DNA from: Candidatus Rokubacteria bacterium 13_1_40CM_68_15
GTDB lineage: Bacteria; Methylomirabilota; Methylomirabilia; Rokubacteriales; CSP1-6
NCBI GenBank assembly: GCA_001917585.1
Contig: MNEG01000064.1
Span: 1 to 49,748, forward strand
Length of the DNA: 49,748 nt
Reading direction: 5' to 3'
Part shown: positions 24,870 to 32,435 of the stretch, in pieces
Layout: every line of letters starts with the position of its first letter
How positions within the stretch are numbered: the stretch's first letter is position 1
Made by a program: the position numbers and the translations under genes
The notes under the pieces: model-generated
What the model was told of the DNA's origin: nothing
The model's database searches: none
The model's input: only the letters and a program-made list of their open reading frames with translations

Positions 24870-24995
24870 ATGACACTCGAGATCTTTCTCGTCGGCCTCG
24901 TCTCCGTCGGCATCGCGCTCTGGGGCAAGTTCGAAGAGCGGCGCGAGCAGCGGCAGGTGCAGGCCCGCGTCCATCGACCGAAGCGCAGCTCCTAG
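24870..24995 (+). CDS. Putative 41-aa small membrane protein
   Basis: The frame starts MTLEIFLVGLVSVGIALWGK, one hydrophobic helix of about 18 residues, followed by a charged tail EERREQRQ and a basic end. A short helix plus amphipathic charged tail is a common shape of bacterial small membrane proteins. There is no clear ribosome-binding site. A sigma-54-like GG-N10-GC (TGGCAT...ATGCT, 24842-24857) sits just upstream and would give an almost leaderless transcript. No family recognised. Confidence 0.35.
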   Translation: MTLEIFLVGLVSVGIALWGKFEERREQRQVQARVHRPKRSS

Positions 24996-25136
24996 CCGTC
25001 TCGCTCGCGGCTGAGACCGGAGTCCTCAGGCCCACGGAGGACCCGAGAGCGGTCGTCCTCGCCTTCGTCGATCTCCCGAGCCCCACCGAGAGTGTAGGAT
25101 AGGGCCCGGCTCCGAGAGCCGATCGAGGAGGTTCAC

Positions 25137-25322
25137 ATGCCGAACATCACCGTGCAGTGGTACGCAGGACGCACCGACCAGCAGAAGCGCGAGATCGTGC
25201 AGGCGATCACCGACGCGATGGTGCGGATCGGAAAGACGACGCCCGATCAGGTCCACATCGTTTTCCAGGACGTGGAGAAATCGAACTGGGGAGTCAAAGG
25301 AAGGCTTGCCAGCGATGCGTAG
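25137..25322 (+). CDS. 4-oxalocrotonate tautomerase family protein
   Basis: 61-aa tautomerase. Pro follows the initiator Met (MPNITVQWYAGRT), giving the catalytic N-terminal proline after Met removal. RTDQQKREIVQAITDAM is the usual helix, and VHIVFQDVEKSNWG carries the C-terminal strand with the Trp expected in the active site. GAGGAGG is seven bases before ATG 25137. Length is right for the small 4-OT subunit (a homohexamer in characterised members). No aromatic meta-cleavage genes are adjacent, so the substrate is open. Confidence 0.9.
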   Translation: MPNITVQWYAGRTDQQKREIVQAITDAMVRIGKTTPDQVHIVFQDVEKSNWGVKGRLASDA

Positions 25323-25411
25323 TGGGTTGTAAAAGAGAATGTAGACAGCGCGGGTCCGGGGCGCAGACCCTCCTGGTCTAATCCTTCGTCATAGATCAAG
25401 GGGATAGCTAC

Positions 25412-26632
25412 GTGGCTACCTTTCTGCGCCCTGCAAAGCCGGACACGCGGCTGACCGCTCTCGCCGCCGAGCGGCGAAGCGTCCCCGACATCGTCGACTC
25501 GATCCTCGACCAGGCCCTGGCCCGCCGAGCCAGCGACATCCACCTCGAGCCCGGCGCCGACGGCATGATGGTGCGCTTTCGCGTGGACGGCCTGCTCCAG
25601 CAAACCGGCGTCATCCCCGCGACTGACCGCGCGGCCGTCGTTTCTCGCGTCAAGATCATGGCGAACCTCGACATCGCCGAGCACCGCCTGCCCCACGACG
25701 GTCGGATCCGTCTCGTCCGAAAGGGACGTGCGCTCGATCTCCGGGTGTCCACCGTGCCGTCGCTCCACGGCGAAAAGGTGGTCCTGCGTCTGCTCGACCT
25801 CGACAGCGTGTCGATCCCGCTCGCCGGCTGCGGGCTCGCGGCCGATCACCTGGCCGCGCTTCAAGGACTGACACGCCGGCCGCAGGGCACGATTCTAGTG
25901 ACCGGCCCGACCGGCAGCGGCAAGACGTCGACGATCTACGCCTGCCTGAGCGACATCAAATCCGAGACGACCAACATCGTGACGATCGAGGACCCGATCG
26001 AGTACGAGATGGACGGCATCACGCAGATCGCGGTTCACGAGAAGATTGGTCTGACGTTTGCCCACTGCTTGCGCTCCGTGCTGCGCCAGGACCCCGACAT
26101 CATGCTCGTCGGCGAGATCCGTGACCTAGAGACCGCGCGCATCGCCATGCAGGCATCGCTCACCGGCCACCTCGTCTTCGCCACGCTCCACACCAACGAC
26201 GCCGTGGGCGCCATCACGCGTCTGGCCGACATGGAGATTCCACGCTACCTCATCGCCTCGTCAGTGACGGCCGTGCTGGCCCAGCGCCTGGTCAGGCGCC
26301 TGTGTCCCGAGTGCAAGGTCGGTTACGAGCCCGATGCCGGGACCAGAATGCTGCTCCACGCCGATGCGGCGCCGCTGACCCTCTATCGTGCCCAGGGATG
26401 CCCGACCTGCCACGGCTCCGGCGTGGTCGGTCGCACTGCCATTTTCGAGCAAGTACCGATCACCGACGATCTCCGCGCGCTCATCAACGACCGCGCCAGT
26501 GAGGCCGACCTGCGCGCCTGCGCTCGCGGCGAGGGCGCCCGCTCGCTCTTCCAGGATGGCGCGCGCAAGGTGCTGGACGGTACGATCGCGCTGGAAGAGC
26601 TCAAGCGCGTGGCGGAGCCCGACCGGCTGTAA
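25412..26632 (+). CDS. GspE/PilB-type secretion or pilus assembly ATPase, short form
   Basis: 406-aa hexameric traffic ATPase. The N2-type domain starts ILDQALARRASDIHLEP (31-47), followed by Walker A GPTGSGKT (165-172), Asp box TIEDPIEY, Walker B IMLVGEIRD, His box TGHLVFATLHTND, and a tetracysteine zinc site CPEC...CPTC that points to PilB/GspE rather than PilT. The N-terminal T2SSE_N (MshEN) domain of full-length PilB/GspE is absent, so about 150 residues are missing compared with typical members. GTG 25412 has AAGGGGAT upstream. It stands without other pilus or secretion genes. Confidence 0.88.
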   Translation: MATFLRPAKPDTRLTALAAERRSVPDIVDSILDQALARRASDIHLEPGADGMMVRFRVDGLLQQTGVIPATDRAAVVSRVKIMANLDIAEHRLPHDGRIRLVRKGRALDLRVSTVPSLHGEKVVLRLLDLDSVSIPLAGCGLAADHLAALQGLTRRPQGTILVTGPTGSGKTSTIYACLSDIKSETTNIVTIEDPIEYEMDGITQIAVHEKIGLTFAHCLRSVLRQDPDIMLVGEIRDLETARIAMQASLTGHLVFATLHTNDAVGAITRLADMEIPRYLIASSVTAVLAQRLVRRLCPECKVGYEPDAGTRMLLHADAAPLTLYRAQGCPTCHGSGVVGRTAIFEQVPITDDLRALINDRASEADLRACARGEGARSLFQDGARKVLDGTIALEELKRVAEPDRL

Positions 26633-26715
26633 TCCGCTGCAGGCCGCTGATCCCGGGTCCGGCTCTTCCCGGTAGTCGACTGCACAGAACGGCCGTTCTG
26701 GCGGCCCTCGAACCC

Positions 26716-26748
26716 TGGAATGGTCCTTGCCCCCACCTATGAGCAGAC
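26716..26748 (+). promoter_or_regulatory. Sigma-54-type promoter of the metalloprotease gene
   Basis: TGGAATGGTCCTTGCC has GG (26717-26718) and GC (26729-26730) 10 bases apart with a full TTGC. Eight bases after TTGC stands ATGAGCAGAC (26739-26748), identical in sequence and spacing to the site before the PEP-CTERM gene. The gene's ATG follows at once (26749), so the predicted leader is only about seven bases, an oddity. Either the transcript is nearly leaderless or a downstream start is used. Confidence 0.55.
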
Positions 26749-29700
26749 ATGCTGCTCACCCGCCGACGCCCGTGGATCATCGCTTCCCTTGTCGTGATGG
26801 CGTGGGCGCCCGCCGCCGTCGCGACCACGATCGTTCCTGTCGCCGACGCCGATCTGGTCAGCCACGCCGCCGCCATCGTGCTCGCCGACGTGAACGCCAT
26901 CGAAAGCCGCTGGGATCCCGCCCAGCGCCTGATCTTCACCGTCATCACGCTGGACGTTCGCGACAGCGTCAAGGGCGATATCCCACTCGGGCCGCTGACG
27001 ATCCGACAGCTCGGCGGTCGAGTGGCCGGCATGCACGCGTGGATTCACGGCAGCCCCGAGTTCACCGTCGGTGAGCGTGTCCTCGTGTTCCTCTCGCGCA
27101 ACGCGGACGGTACGCTGCGCGTGGCTCACCTCTATCAAGGCAAGTTCTCGGTAGTCACCGATCTCCGGACCGGAACGAGCCATGCGGTGCGCGCCCCCGG
27201 TGGCCACGTCCACGTGCTCGGCCGCGGCGGCGCCTCGACCGCGGCGACCGAGCGCCGGCCGCTGGCCGATTTCCTGCGCGACATCCGTCTGAACGTGGGC
27301 CGCGGGCCGCGAAGCGCCGCCGCGCCATCCCAGGTGCCGCCGGCGAGCGCGAGCGGCCAGGTGACCGAAGTCCAGAGCTCGTTCGTCTTCCTCGACGTGC
27401 CCGCCCGCTGGTTCGAGCCCGACAGCGGCGTCGGGGTCGCGATGCGCATGAGCGCGAGCGAGCCGCTCGCACCGACCAGTGGCTTCGGCCAGGTTCGTGA
27501 CGGGTACGGCGCATGGAACGCCGTCGTCGGATCCGCGCTGCGCTACATCGACGGCGGGGCCACCGACGCGCGCGGCTTCACCTTCGACGGCGTCAACACG
27601 ATCTCGTTCGGTGATCCCCTCGGCCAGCTCGATCCTCCGACCAACTGCACGGGGACGCTGGCCGTCGGCGGCTACTACCGGGACGACACCCAGACGCGCG
27701 TCGTGAACGGCCAGACGTTCTCGCGCATCCTCGAAGGCGACGTCGTCTTCAACGACGGCTGGGCCGGCTGTGGGTTCTACGAGACCTACACGAACCTGGC
27801 CGAGGTGGCCACGCACGAGCTCGGCCACGCCCTCGGCCTCGGGCACTCCACGAGTCCCGACGCCACGATGTACGCCTTCGCCCACTTCGACGGTCGCGGC
27901 GCGGCCCTGCGCGACGACGATCGGGCCGGCGCGCGCTTCGCGTATCCGGCCCCGACCCTCACCGTCCAGCGTAACGGCACCGGGACGGTGAGCAGCAATC
28001 CATCCGGTATCGATTGTGGCAGCGACTGCAGCGAGACGTACGCGCCGGGGACCGCGGTGACGCTCACGGCGGCGCCGGCGGCGGGCTCGACCTTCGGCGG
28101 GTGGACCGGGGCCTGCACGGGCACCGGCCCGTGCTCGGTCACGCTCTTCGCGAACACGACCGTGACCGCGTCCTTCGTGAGCGGACTGAACGTCGCCATC
28201 ACGGCGCCGGCCAGCGGCGCCACCGTTTCCGGCACCGTCACGGTATCGATGGCCGCCAGCGGCGGGTCCGGCGGCTACACGTATCGGCTCGCCGTCGACG
28301 GCGCGACCGTGTTCACCGGCACGACGTCCTCCTTCGCCTGGAACACGTCCGGTGTGGCGGCGGGATCTCACACGCTCGCGGCCACCGTGACGGACTCGGC
28401 GGGGCGCAGCGCCACGTCGAGCATCACGGTGACCGTCTCGAATCCCGCGTCGGCGCTCCGAGTCGCGATGACGACGCCGAGTCCCGGCGCAACCGTCAGC
28501 GGCGTCGTCTGGGTCACGGTGTGGGTCGATGGCGCCACGGCTCCAACCACGCTCACGCTCAGCGTTGCGGGCGCCGTGGTGAAGACTCAGACGTCGAGCA
28601 GCATGCCGGTCTCGCTGGACTGGGATTCGCGCCTGACGCCCGACGGCGTCAAGACCCTCACGGTGAGCGCGCGTGACGCCGCCGGCAACACCGGCACGGC
28701 GTCACTGAGCGTGACCGTCGCGAACGGCGGCACTCCACCGCCGCCGCTCACAGCCAGCTTCACGAGCCCGGCCAGTGGCGCGACCGTGAGCGGCAACGTC
28801 ACCGTCGGCATGGCCGTCAACGGCGCCTCGGGCTCGTCCAACACGTTCCGCCTCACGATCGACGGGACGCCGGCGTTGACCCAGACGGTCGCGGCCACGA
28901 CCGCGTCGTTCGCGTGGAACACGAATGGCCTTGGCAATGGCGGCCATACGCTCGCGCTGAGCGCCAGTGACGCCGGCGGCCGCACCGCCACCGCGACGAT
29001 CACCGTCACCGTCAACAACCCGGGGCCTCCGCCTCCACCTCCGCCGCCGCCGGGCGGCGGCACGCTGAACGTGGCCATCACCAGCCCGAGCGCAGGCTCG
29101 ACGGTCAGCGGCGTGGTCTGGGTCACGATCTGGGTCAATGGAGCCAGCGGCGCATCGACGGTCACGCTGTCGGTCGGGGGAGCGGTGGTGAAGACGCAAA
29201 CGTCGAGCAGCATGCCGATGACGCTCGACTGGGACTCACGGCAAACGCCCAACGGCGCCCAGCCTCTCACGGTCAGCGCCCGTGACGCCACGGGCAACAC
29301 CGGATCGGCATCGATCAACGTCACCGTCGCCAACAGCGGTGCTCCGCCACCCCCGCCAGCGCCGATGTCGGTCAGCTTCACGAGCCCGGTCAACGGCGCC
29401 ACGATCAGCGGCACGATCACCGTCGGCATGGCCGTGAGCGGCGCCACCGGATCGACATCGTTCCAGCTCGCCCTCGATGGCGCGACGGTGTCCACGCAGA
29501 CCGTCACCGGGCCGACCGCGTCCCACACCTGGAACACGACGACGGTCGCCAACGGCAATCACACTCTGACGGTCGGCGCGCTCGATAGTGCAGGTCACGG
29601 CGCCAGCACGACCATCACGGTCACCGTGAACAACCCGGCCGCGCCGCCCCCGCCGCCGACCGGCGGCACGCTGACGATCGCGTTCACCGCGCCAGGCGAG

Positions 29701-29946
29701 GCCGCGACGGTGAGCGGCACCGTGTGGATGGTGATCTGGGTCAACGGCGCCAGCGGATCGTCCAACACCTTCACGGTCTCGGTTGGCGGCACCGTGATCA
29801 GAACGCAGACCACGAGCGGCGCCAACGTCTCGGTCCCGTGGGATACGGTCGGCTTCGCCAACGGCCCGCAGACGATCAATGTCACCGTGCGCGACGCCAC
29901 CGGCAACACGGGCAGCGGCGCGCGCTCGGTCAACGTAGCGAACTAG
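26749..29946 (+). CDS. Secreted matrixin-like metalloprotease with six Ig-like repeats
   Basis: 1065-aa exported protein with signal peptide RRRPWIIASLVVMAWAPAA. Residues 27-180 form an N-terminal domain I cannot name. A metzincin protease domain spans about 210-398, with zinc motif HELGHALGLGH (356-366) and a Met-turn at M374. An InlB-B-type repeat (about 402-476, two Cys pairs) follows, then six Ig-like/Big repeats of about 90-105 residues beginning near 480, 569, 667, 773, 873 and 975, each opening with a TSPxxGATVSG-like strand. Pro-rich linkers separate several. No anchor (LPXTG, PEP-CTERM) is visible at the C-terminus. Probably an extracellular protease with adhesive stalk. Confidence 0.88.
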   Translation: MLLTRRRPWIIASLVVMAWAPAAVATTIVPVADADLVSHAAAIVLADVNAIESRWDPAQRLIFTVITLDVRDSVKGDIPLGPLTIRQLGGRVAGMHAWIHGSPEFTVGERVLVFLSRNADGTLRVAHLYQGKFSVVTDLRTGTSHAVRAPGGHVHVLGRGGASTAATERRPLADFLRDIRLNVGRGPRSAAAPSQVPPASASGQVTEVQSSFVFLDVPARWFEPDSGVGVAMRMSASEPLAPTSGFGQVRDGYGAWNAVVGSALRYIDGGATDARGFTFDGVNTISFGDPLGQLDPPTNCTGTLAVGGYYRDDTQTRVVNGQTFSRILEGDVVFNDGWAGCGFYETYTNLAEVATHELGHALGLGHSTSPDATMYAFAHFDGRGAALRDDDRAGARFAYPAPTLTVQRNGTGTVSSNPSGIDCGSDCSETYAPGTAVTLTAAPAAGSTFGGWTGACTGTGPCSVTLFANTTVTASFVSGLNVAITAPASGATVSGTVTVSMAASGGSGGYTYRLAVDGATVFTGTTSSFAWNTSGVAAGSHTLAATVTDSAGRSATSSITVTVSNPASALRVAMTTPSPGATVSGVVWVTVWVDGATAPTTLTLSVAGAVVKTQTSSSMPVSLDWDSRLTPDGVKTLTVSARDAAGNTGTASLSVTVANGGTPPPPLTASFTSPASGATVSGNVTVGMAVNGASGSSNTFRLTIDGTPALTQTVAATTASFAWNTNGLGNGGHTLALSASDAGGRTATATITVTVNNPGPPPPPPPPPGGGTLNVAITSPSAGSTVSGVVWVTIWVNGASGASTVTLSVGGAVVKTQTSSSMPMTLDWDSRQTPNGAQPLTVSARDATGNTGSASINVTVANSGAPPPPPAPMSVSFTSPVNGATISGTITVGMAVSGATGSTSFQLALDGATVSTQTVTGPTASHTWNTTTVANGNHTLTVGALDSAGHGASTTITVTVNNPAAPPPPPTGGTLTIAFTAPGEAATVSGTVWMVIWVNGASGSSNTFTVSVGGTVIRTQTTSGANVSVPWDTVGFANGPQTINVTVRDATGNTGSGARSVNVAN

Positions 29947-29963
29947 CTCAGAGCATGTAGGAG

Positions 29964-29985
29964 GCGCCGGCCCGGCGCTTGATTT
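29964..29985 (+). terminator. Possible terminator after the metalloprotease gene
   Basis: GCGCCGGCCCGGCGC (29964-29978) folds as a five-base GC stem with a five-base loop and is followed by TTGATTT. The U-tract is interrupted, so intrinsic termination is only plausible. It is well placed, 18 bases past the stop and before the amidase gene. Confidence 0.35.
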
Positions 29986-30015
29986 CCATCGTGGGCTCGG
30001 CCACCATCCGGGGCC

Positions 30016-31437
30016 ATGAAAAGGTTCCCCGACTACGAGCAGTACGACGCGCTCGGGCTGGCCGCGCTCGTTCGCAGCGGCAAGGTGACGCCACCCGAGC
30101 TGCTCGAATCAGCCATCGCGCTTGTGGAAGAGCAAAACCCAAGGATCAACGCCGTCGTCATGCGCCTCTACGACTATGGGCGCCAGCAGATCGCCGACGG
30201 CCTGCCCGACGGGCCGTTCCGCGGCGTCCCGTTTCTCTTGAAGGACCTCACCGCCGTGCTGGCCGGCGTGCCGATGACGCGGGGCTCACGCTTCTTCGCC
30301 GATTCACCGCCGGCCGCCGCTGACAGCGAGCACGTCAAGCGCCTCAAGCGCGCCGGCCTCGTCTTCTTCGGCCGCACCAACTCGTGCGAGCTCGGGCTGT
30401 CGCTGACGTGTGAGCCGCAGCTCTACGGCCCGACCCGCACGCCGTGGGACGTCACGCGCATCTCCGGCGGTTCCAGCGGTGGCGCGGCCGCGGCGGTGGG
30501 CGCCCGCATCCTGCCGATGGCCCACGCCAGCGACGGCTTCGGATCCATCCGCGCCCCGGCCGCGTGCTGCGGCCTGGTGGGCCTCAAGCCGACGCGCGGA
30601 CGCAACACGTTCGCGCCCTACACCGGTGAAGGCCTCGGCGGCTGCTCGACCGAGCACGCCGTGACGCTGACCGTGCGCGACTGCGCGGCGCTGCTCGACG
30701 CGACGGCGGGGCCGGGGCCCGGCGATCCCTACGCCGCGCCGGCGCAGGCCCGTCCGTATCCGGCCGAGATCGGCGCCGCGCCCGGGCGCCTGCGGATCGC
30801 GTGGACGGCGAAGACGCCGAACGGCGCCAAGGTCGAGCGCGAGAGTCTCGACGCCCTCGCCGACACCGTGAGGCTCTGCGCGGACCTCGATCACGACGTC
30901 GAGGCCGCGGATCCGGAGATCGACGGGGCCGCGATCGTGCCGACGTTCCTGACGCTCGCCGCCGCCAACACCGTCGTCAACCTCGCCGGTCATCCGTCGG
31001 GGCGGACGGCCGGTCCCGGTGACGTCGAGCGAGTGACGTGGGCGACCGCCCAGCGAGGCGAGCGCATCGCCGCCGCCGACTACGTCCGGGCGACCCAGAC
31101 GATGCACCGACTCGGCCGCCAGATGGCCGTCTTCCACGCGCGCTACGACGTCCTGTTGACGCCGGGGCTCGCCACGCTGCCGCCCAAGCTGGGCTTCATC
31201 GACATGATGCTGGACGACTTCGACGAGTACTGGCGGCGCGTCTTCCACTTCTCGCCGTTCACGGTGTGGTTCAACCTGACCGGCCAGCCGGCGATGATGC
31301 TGCCGCTCGGCCACGCTCAGGGTCTGCCGATCGCCGTCCAGCTCGTCGCGCGCTTCGGCGACGAGGCGACGCTGTTCCGGCTGGGCTCGCAGCTCGAGGC
31401 CGCGCGCCCGTGGTTCGAGCGCCGACCGACGCTCTAA
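30016..31437 (+). CDS. Amidase signature family hydrolase
   Basis: 473-aa cytoplasmic amidase. The catalytic triad is visible: Lys76 (PFLLKDL), cis-Ser153 (GGSSGGAA) and nucleophile Ser177 (GFGSIRAPA), spaced as in peptide amidase and GatA relatives. The usual Asp-Gly-Gly-Gly before the nucleophile is DGFG here. The C-terminal [12 protein letters not shown] is typical. Substrate could be an aryl or aliphatic amide, and GatA function is unlikely without gatB or gatC nearby. ATG 30016 ([19 protein letters not shown]) is a natural start. It converges with the receptor gene, the two stops overlapping. Confidence 0.9.
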   Translation: MKRFPDYEQYDALGLAALVRSGKVTPPELLESAIALVEEQNPRINAVVMRLYDYGRQQIADGLPDGPFRGVPFLLKDLTAVLAGVPMTRGSRFFADSPPAAADSEHVKRLKRAGLVFFGRTNSCELGLSLTCEPQLYGPTRTPWDVTRISGGSSGGAAAAVGARILPMAHASDGFGSIRAPAACCGLVGLKPTRGRNTFAPYTGEGLGGCSTEHAVTLTVRDCAALLDATAGPGPGDPYAAPAQARPYPAEIGAAPGRLRIAWTAKTPNGAKVERESLDALADTVRLCADLDHDVEAADPEIDGAAIVPTFLTLAAANTVVNLAGHPSGRTAGPGDVERVTWATAQRGERIAAADYVRATQTMHRLGRQMAVFHARYDVLLTPGLATLPPKLGFIDMMLDDFDEYWRRVFHFSPFTVWFNLTGQPAMMLPLGHAQGLPIAVQLVARFGDEATLFRLGSQLEAARPWFERRPTL

Positions 31438-32435
31438 CGGGATCGGCGGGCGCGCTCGTAGTAGGTGAGGTCGAGGTACTTCGTGGGATCGGTGAGCGGC
31501 TTCGGCGGCTGTCCGTACTCGCTGCGGAGCTTCAGCACCGTGCGGACGCCGTCGAGGTCGACCGCGGCGTGACGGTCGAACCCGCCTGAGGGCGCAAGCA
31601 GGACGTCGTAGGTCCTGGCCGCCAGCTCCGGCGTCATCCCGCGCACGTTCTTCTGGAGGATCTGGAGCGCTGCGGACTTGTTGCCTGGCTCGTAGAGCCA
31701 GGCGAGGCCGCTCTGGTAGGCGCGGATGAACCCTACGACCTTGTCGGCGTTGTCGCGCGCCCACGAGCGGCGCGTGGCGCCGACCAGGCCCTGATAGCGT
31801 CCGAGCACGTCGACGGCGTTGCCGAGCACGCGCAGGCCCTGGGCCTGAGCGAGGATCTCGAACGGCGTGATGAGCAACGTGCCCGCGTGCTTCTTCTCAC
31901 GCAGGGCTTCCCAGCGCTGGAGCACACCCCCCGCCCTCACCAGGCTGACCTCGTGCTCCTTCAATCCGCCGCGCTCCAGCATCTTGCGGAGGACGAACGC
32001 GTAGCCGGTGGTGAGCGCGTCGACGGACAGCTCCTTGCCCATGAGGTCGGCGTACGTGCCGACCTCGGGCTGGACGACGAGGCGAAGGAAGCCGTTGTCG
32101 CCGCCCATGAAGGCAACAAGATCGGGCGTGGCCGTCACCGGCGCCTCGCCCTGGCCCTCGTCGTAGGCGATCAGGTTGTCGATGGCCGTCATCGCGATGT
32201 CGAACTTGCCGTCGATGAGGTTCGTGAGCTGGAAGACCGACGACGGCGTCGGCGTCAGCGTCACGGCAAGCGCTTCGCGTGCGAAATCGCCGTTGTCCTG
32301 CGCGGCCCAGATCGGCCAGTTGAAGCCACCCGGGAAGACGATCACCTGGAGCGGCGCCGGCGCCGTCTGGGCCGGGGCGCCGAGCGGCGCGGCGATGAGC
32401 AACAGCACGATCGTGACGAGACCACAGATCCGCAT
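31434..32435 (-). CDS. ABC transporter substrate-binding protein, NMT1/SsuA-like
   Basis: 333-aa periplasmic receptor with signal peptide MRICGLVTIVLLLIAAPLGA. Residues 28-330 resemble the NMT1/THI5/SsuA group: VFPGGFNWPIWAAQDNGDF, then FDIAMTAIDNLIAYDEGQG and DALTTGYAFVLRKML. Known ligands of the group are sulfonates, nitrate, thiamine precursors or aromatic acids; this one is undetermined. ATG 32435 overlaps the stop of the molybdenum hydroxylase gene by one base, so the two are cotranslated. No permease or ATPase is adjacent. Confidence 0.85.
   Translation of the reverse strand: MRICGLVTIVLLLIAAPLGAPAQTAPAPLQVIVFPGGFNWPIWAAQDNGDFAREALAVTLTPTPSSVFQLTNLIDGKFDIAMTAIDNLIAYDEGQGEAPVTATPDLVAFMGGDNGFLRLVVQPEVGTYADLMGKELSVDALTTGYAFVLRKMLERGGLKEHEVSLVRAGGVLQRWEALREKKHAGTLLITPFEILAQAQGLRVLGNAVDVLGRYQGLVGATRRSWARDNADKVVGFIRAYQSGLAWLYEPGNKSAALQILQKNVRGMTPELAARTYDVLLAPSGGFDRHAAVDLDGVRTVLKLRSEYGQPPKPLTDPTKYLDLTYYERARRSR

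Larger units (their letters stand above)
24632..25136. other. 505-bp region with a palindrome and one small reading frame
   Basis: This stretch is AT-richer than most of the window around 24750-24870. It holds a perfect 14-base palindrome (24666-24679), a T7 run near 24833-24839 without a solid stem before it, a sigma-54-like element (24842-24857) and the 41-codon frame at 24870. I see no structured RNA or larger gene. Confidence 0.5.

Noticed and set aside
30304..31764. Long minus-strand frame across the amidase gene
   Set aside because: It is the antisense shadow of a well-supported amidase and a receptor gene in GC-rich DNA; its translation is His/Arg/Gly-rich with no family motif.
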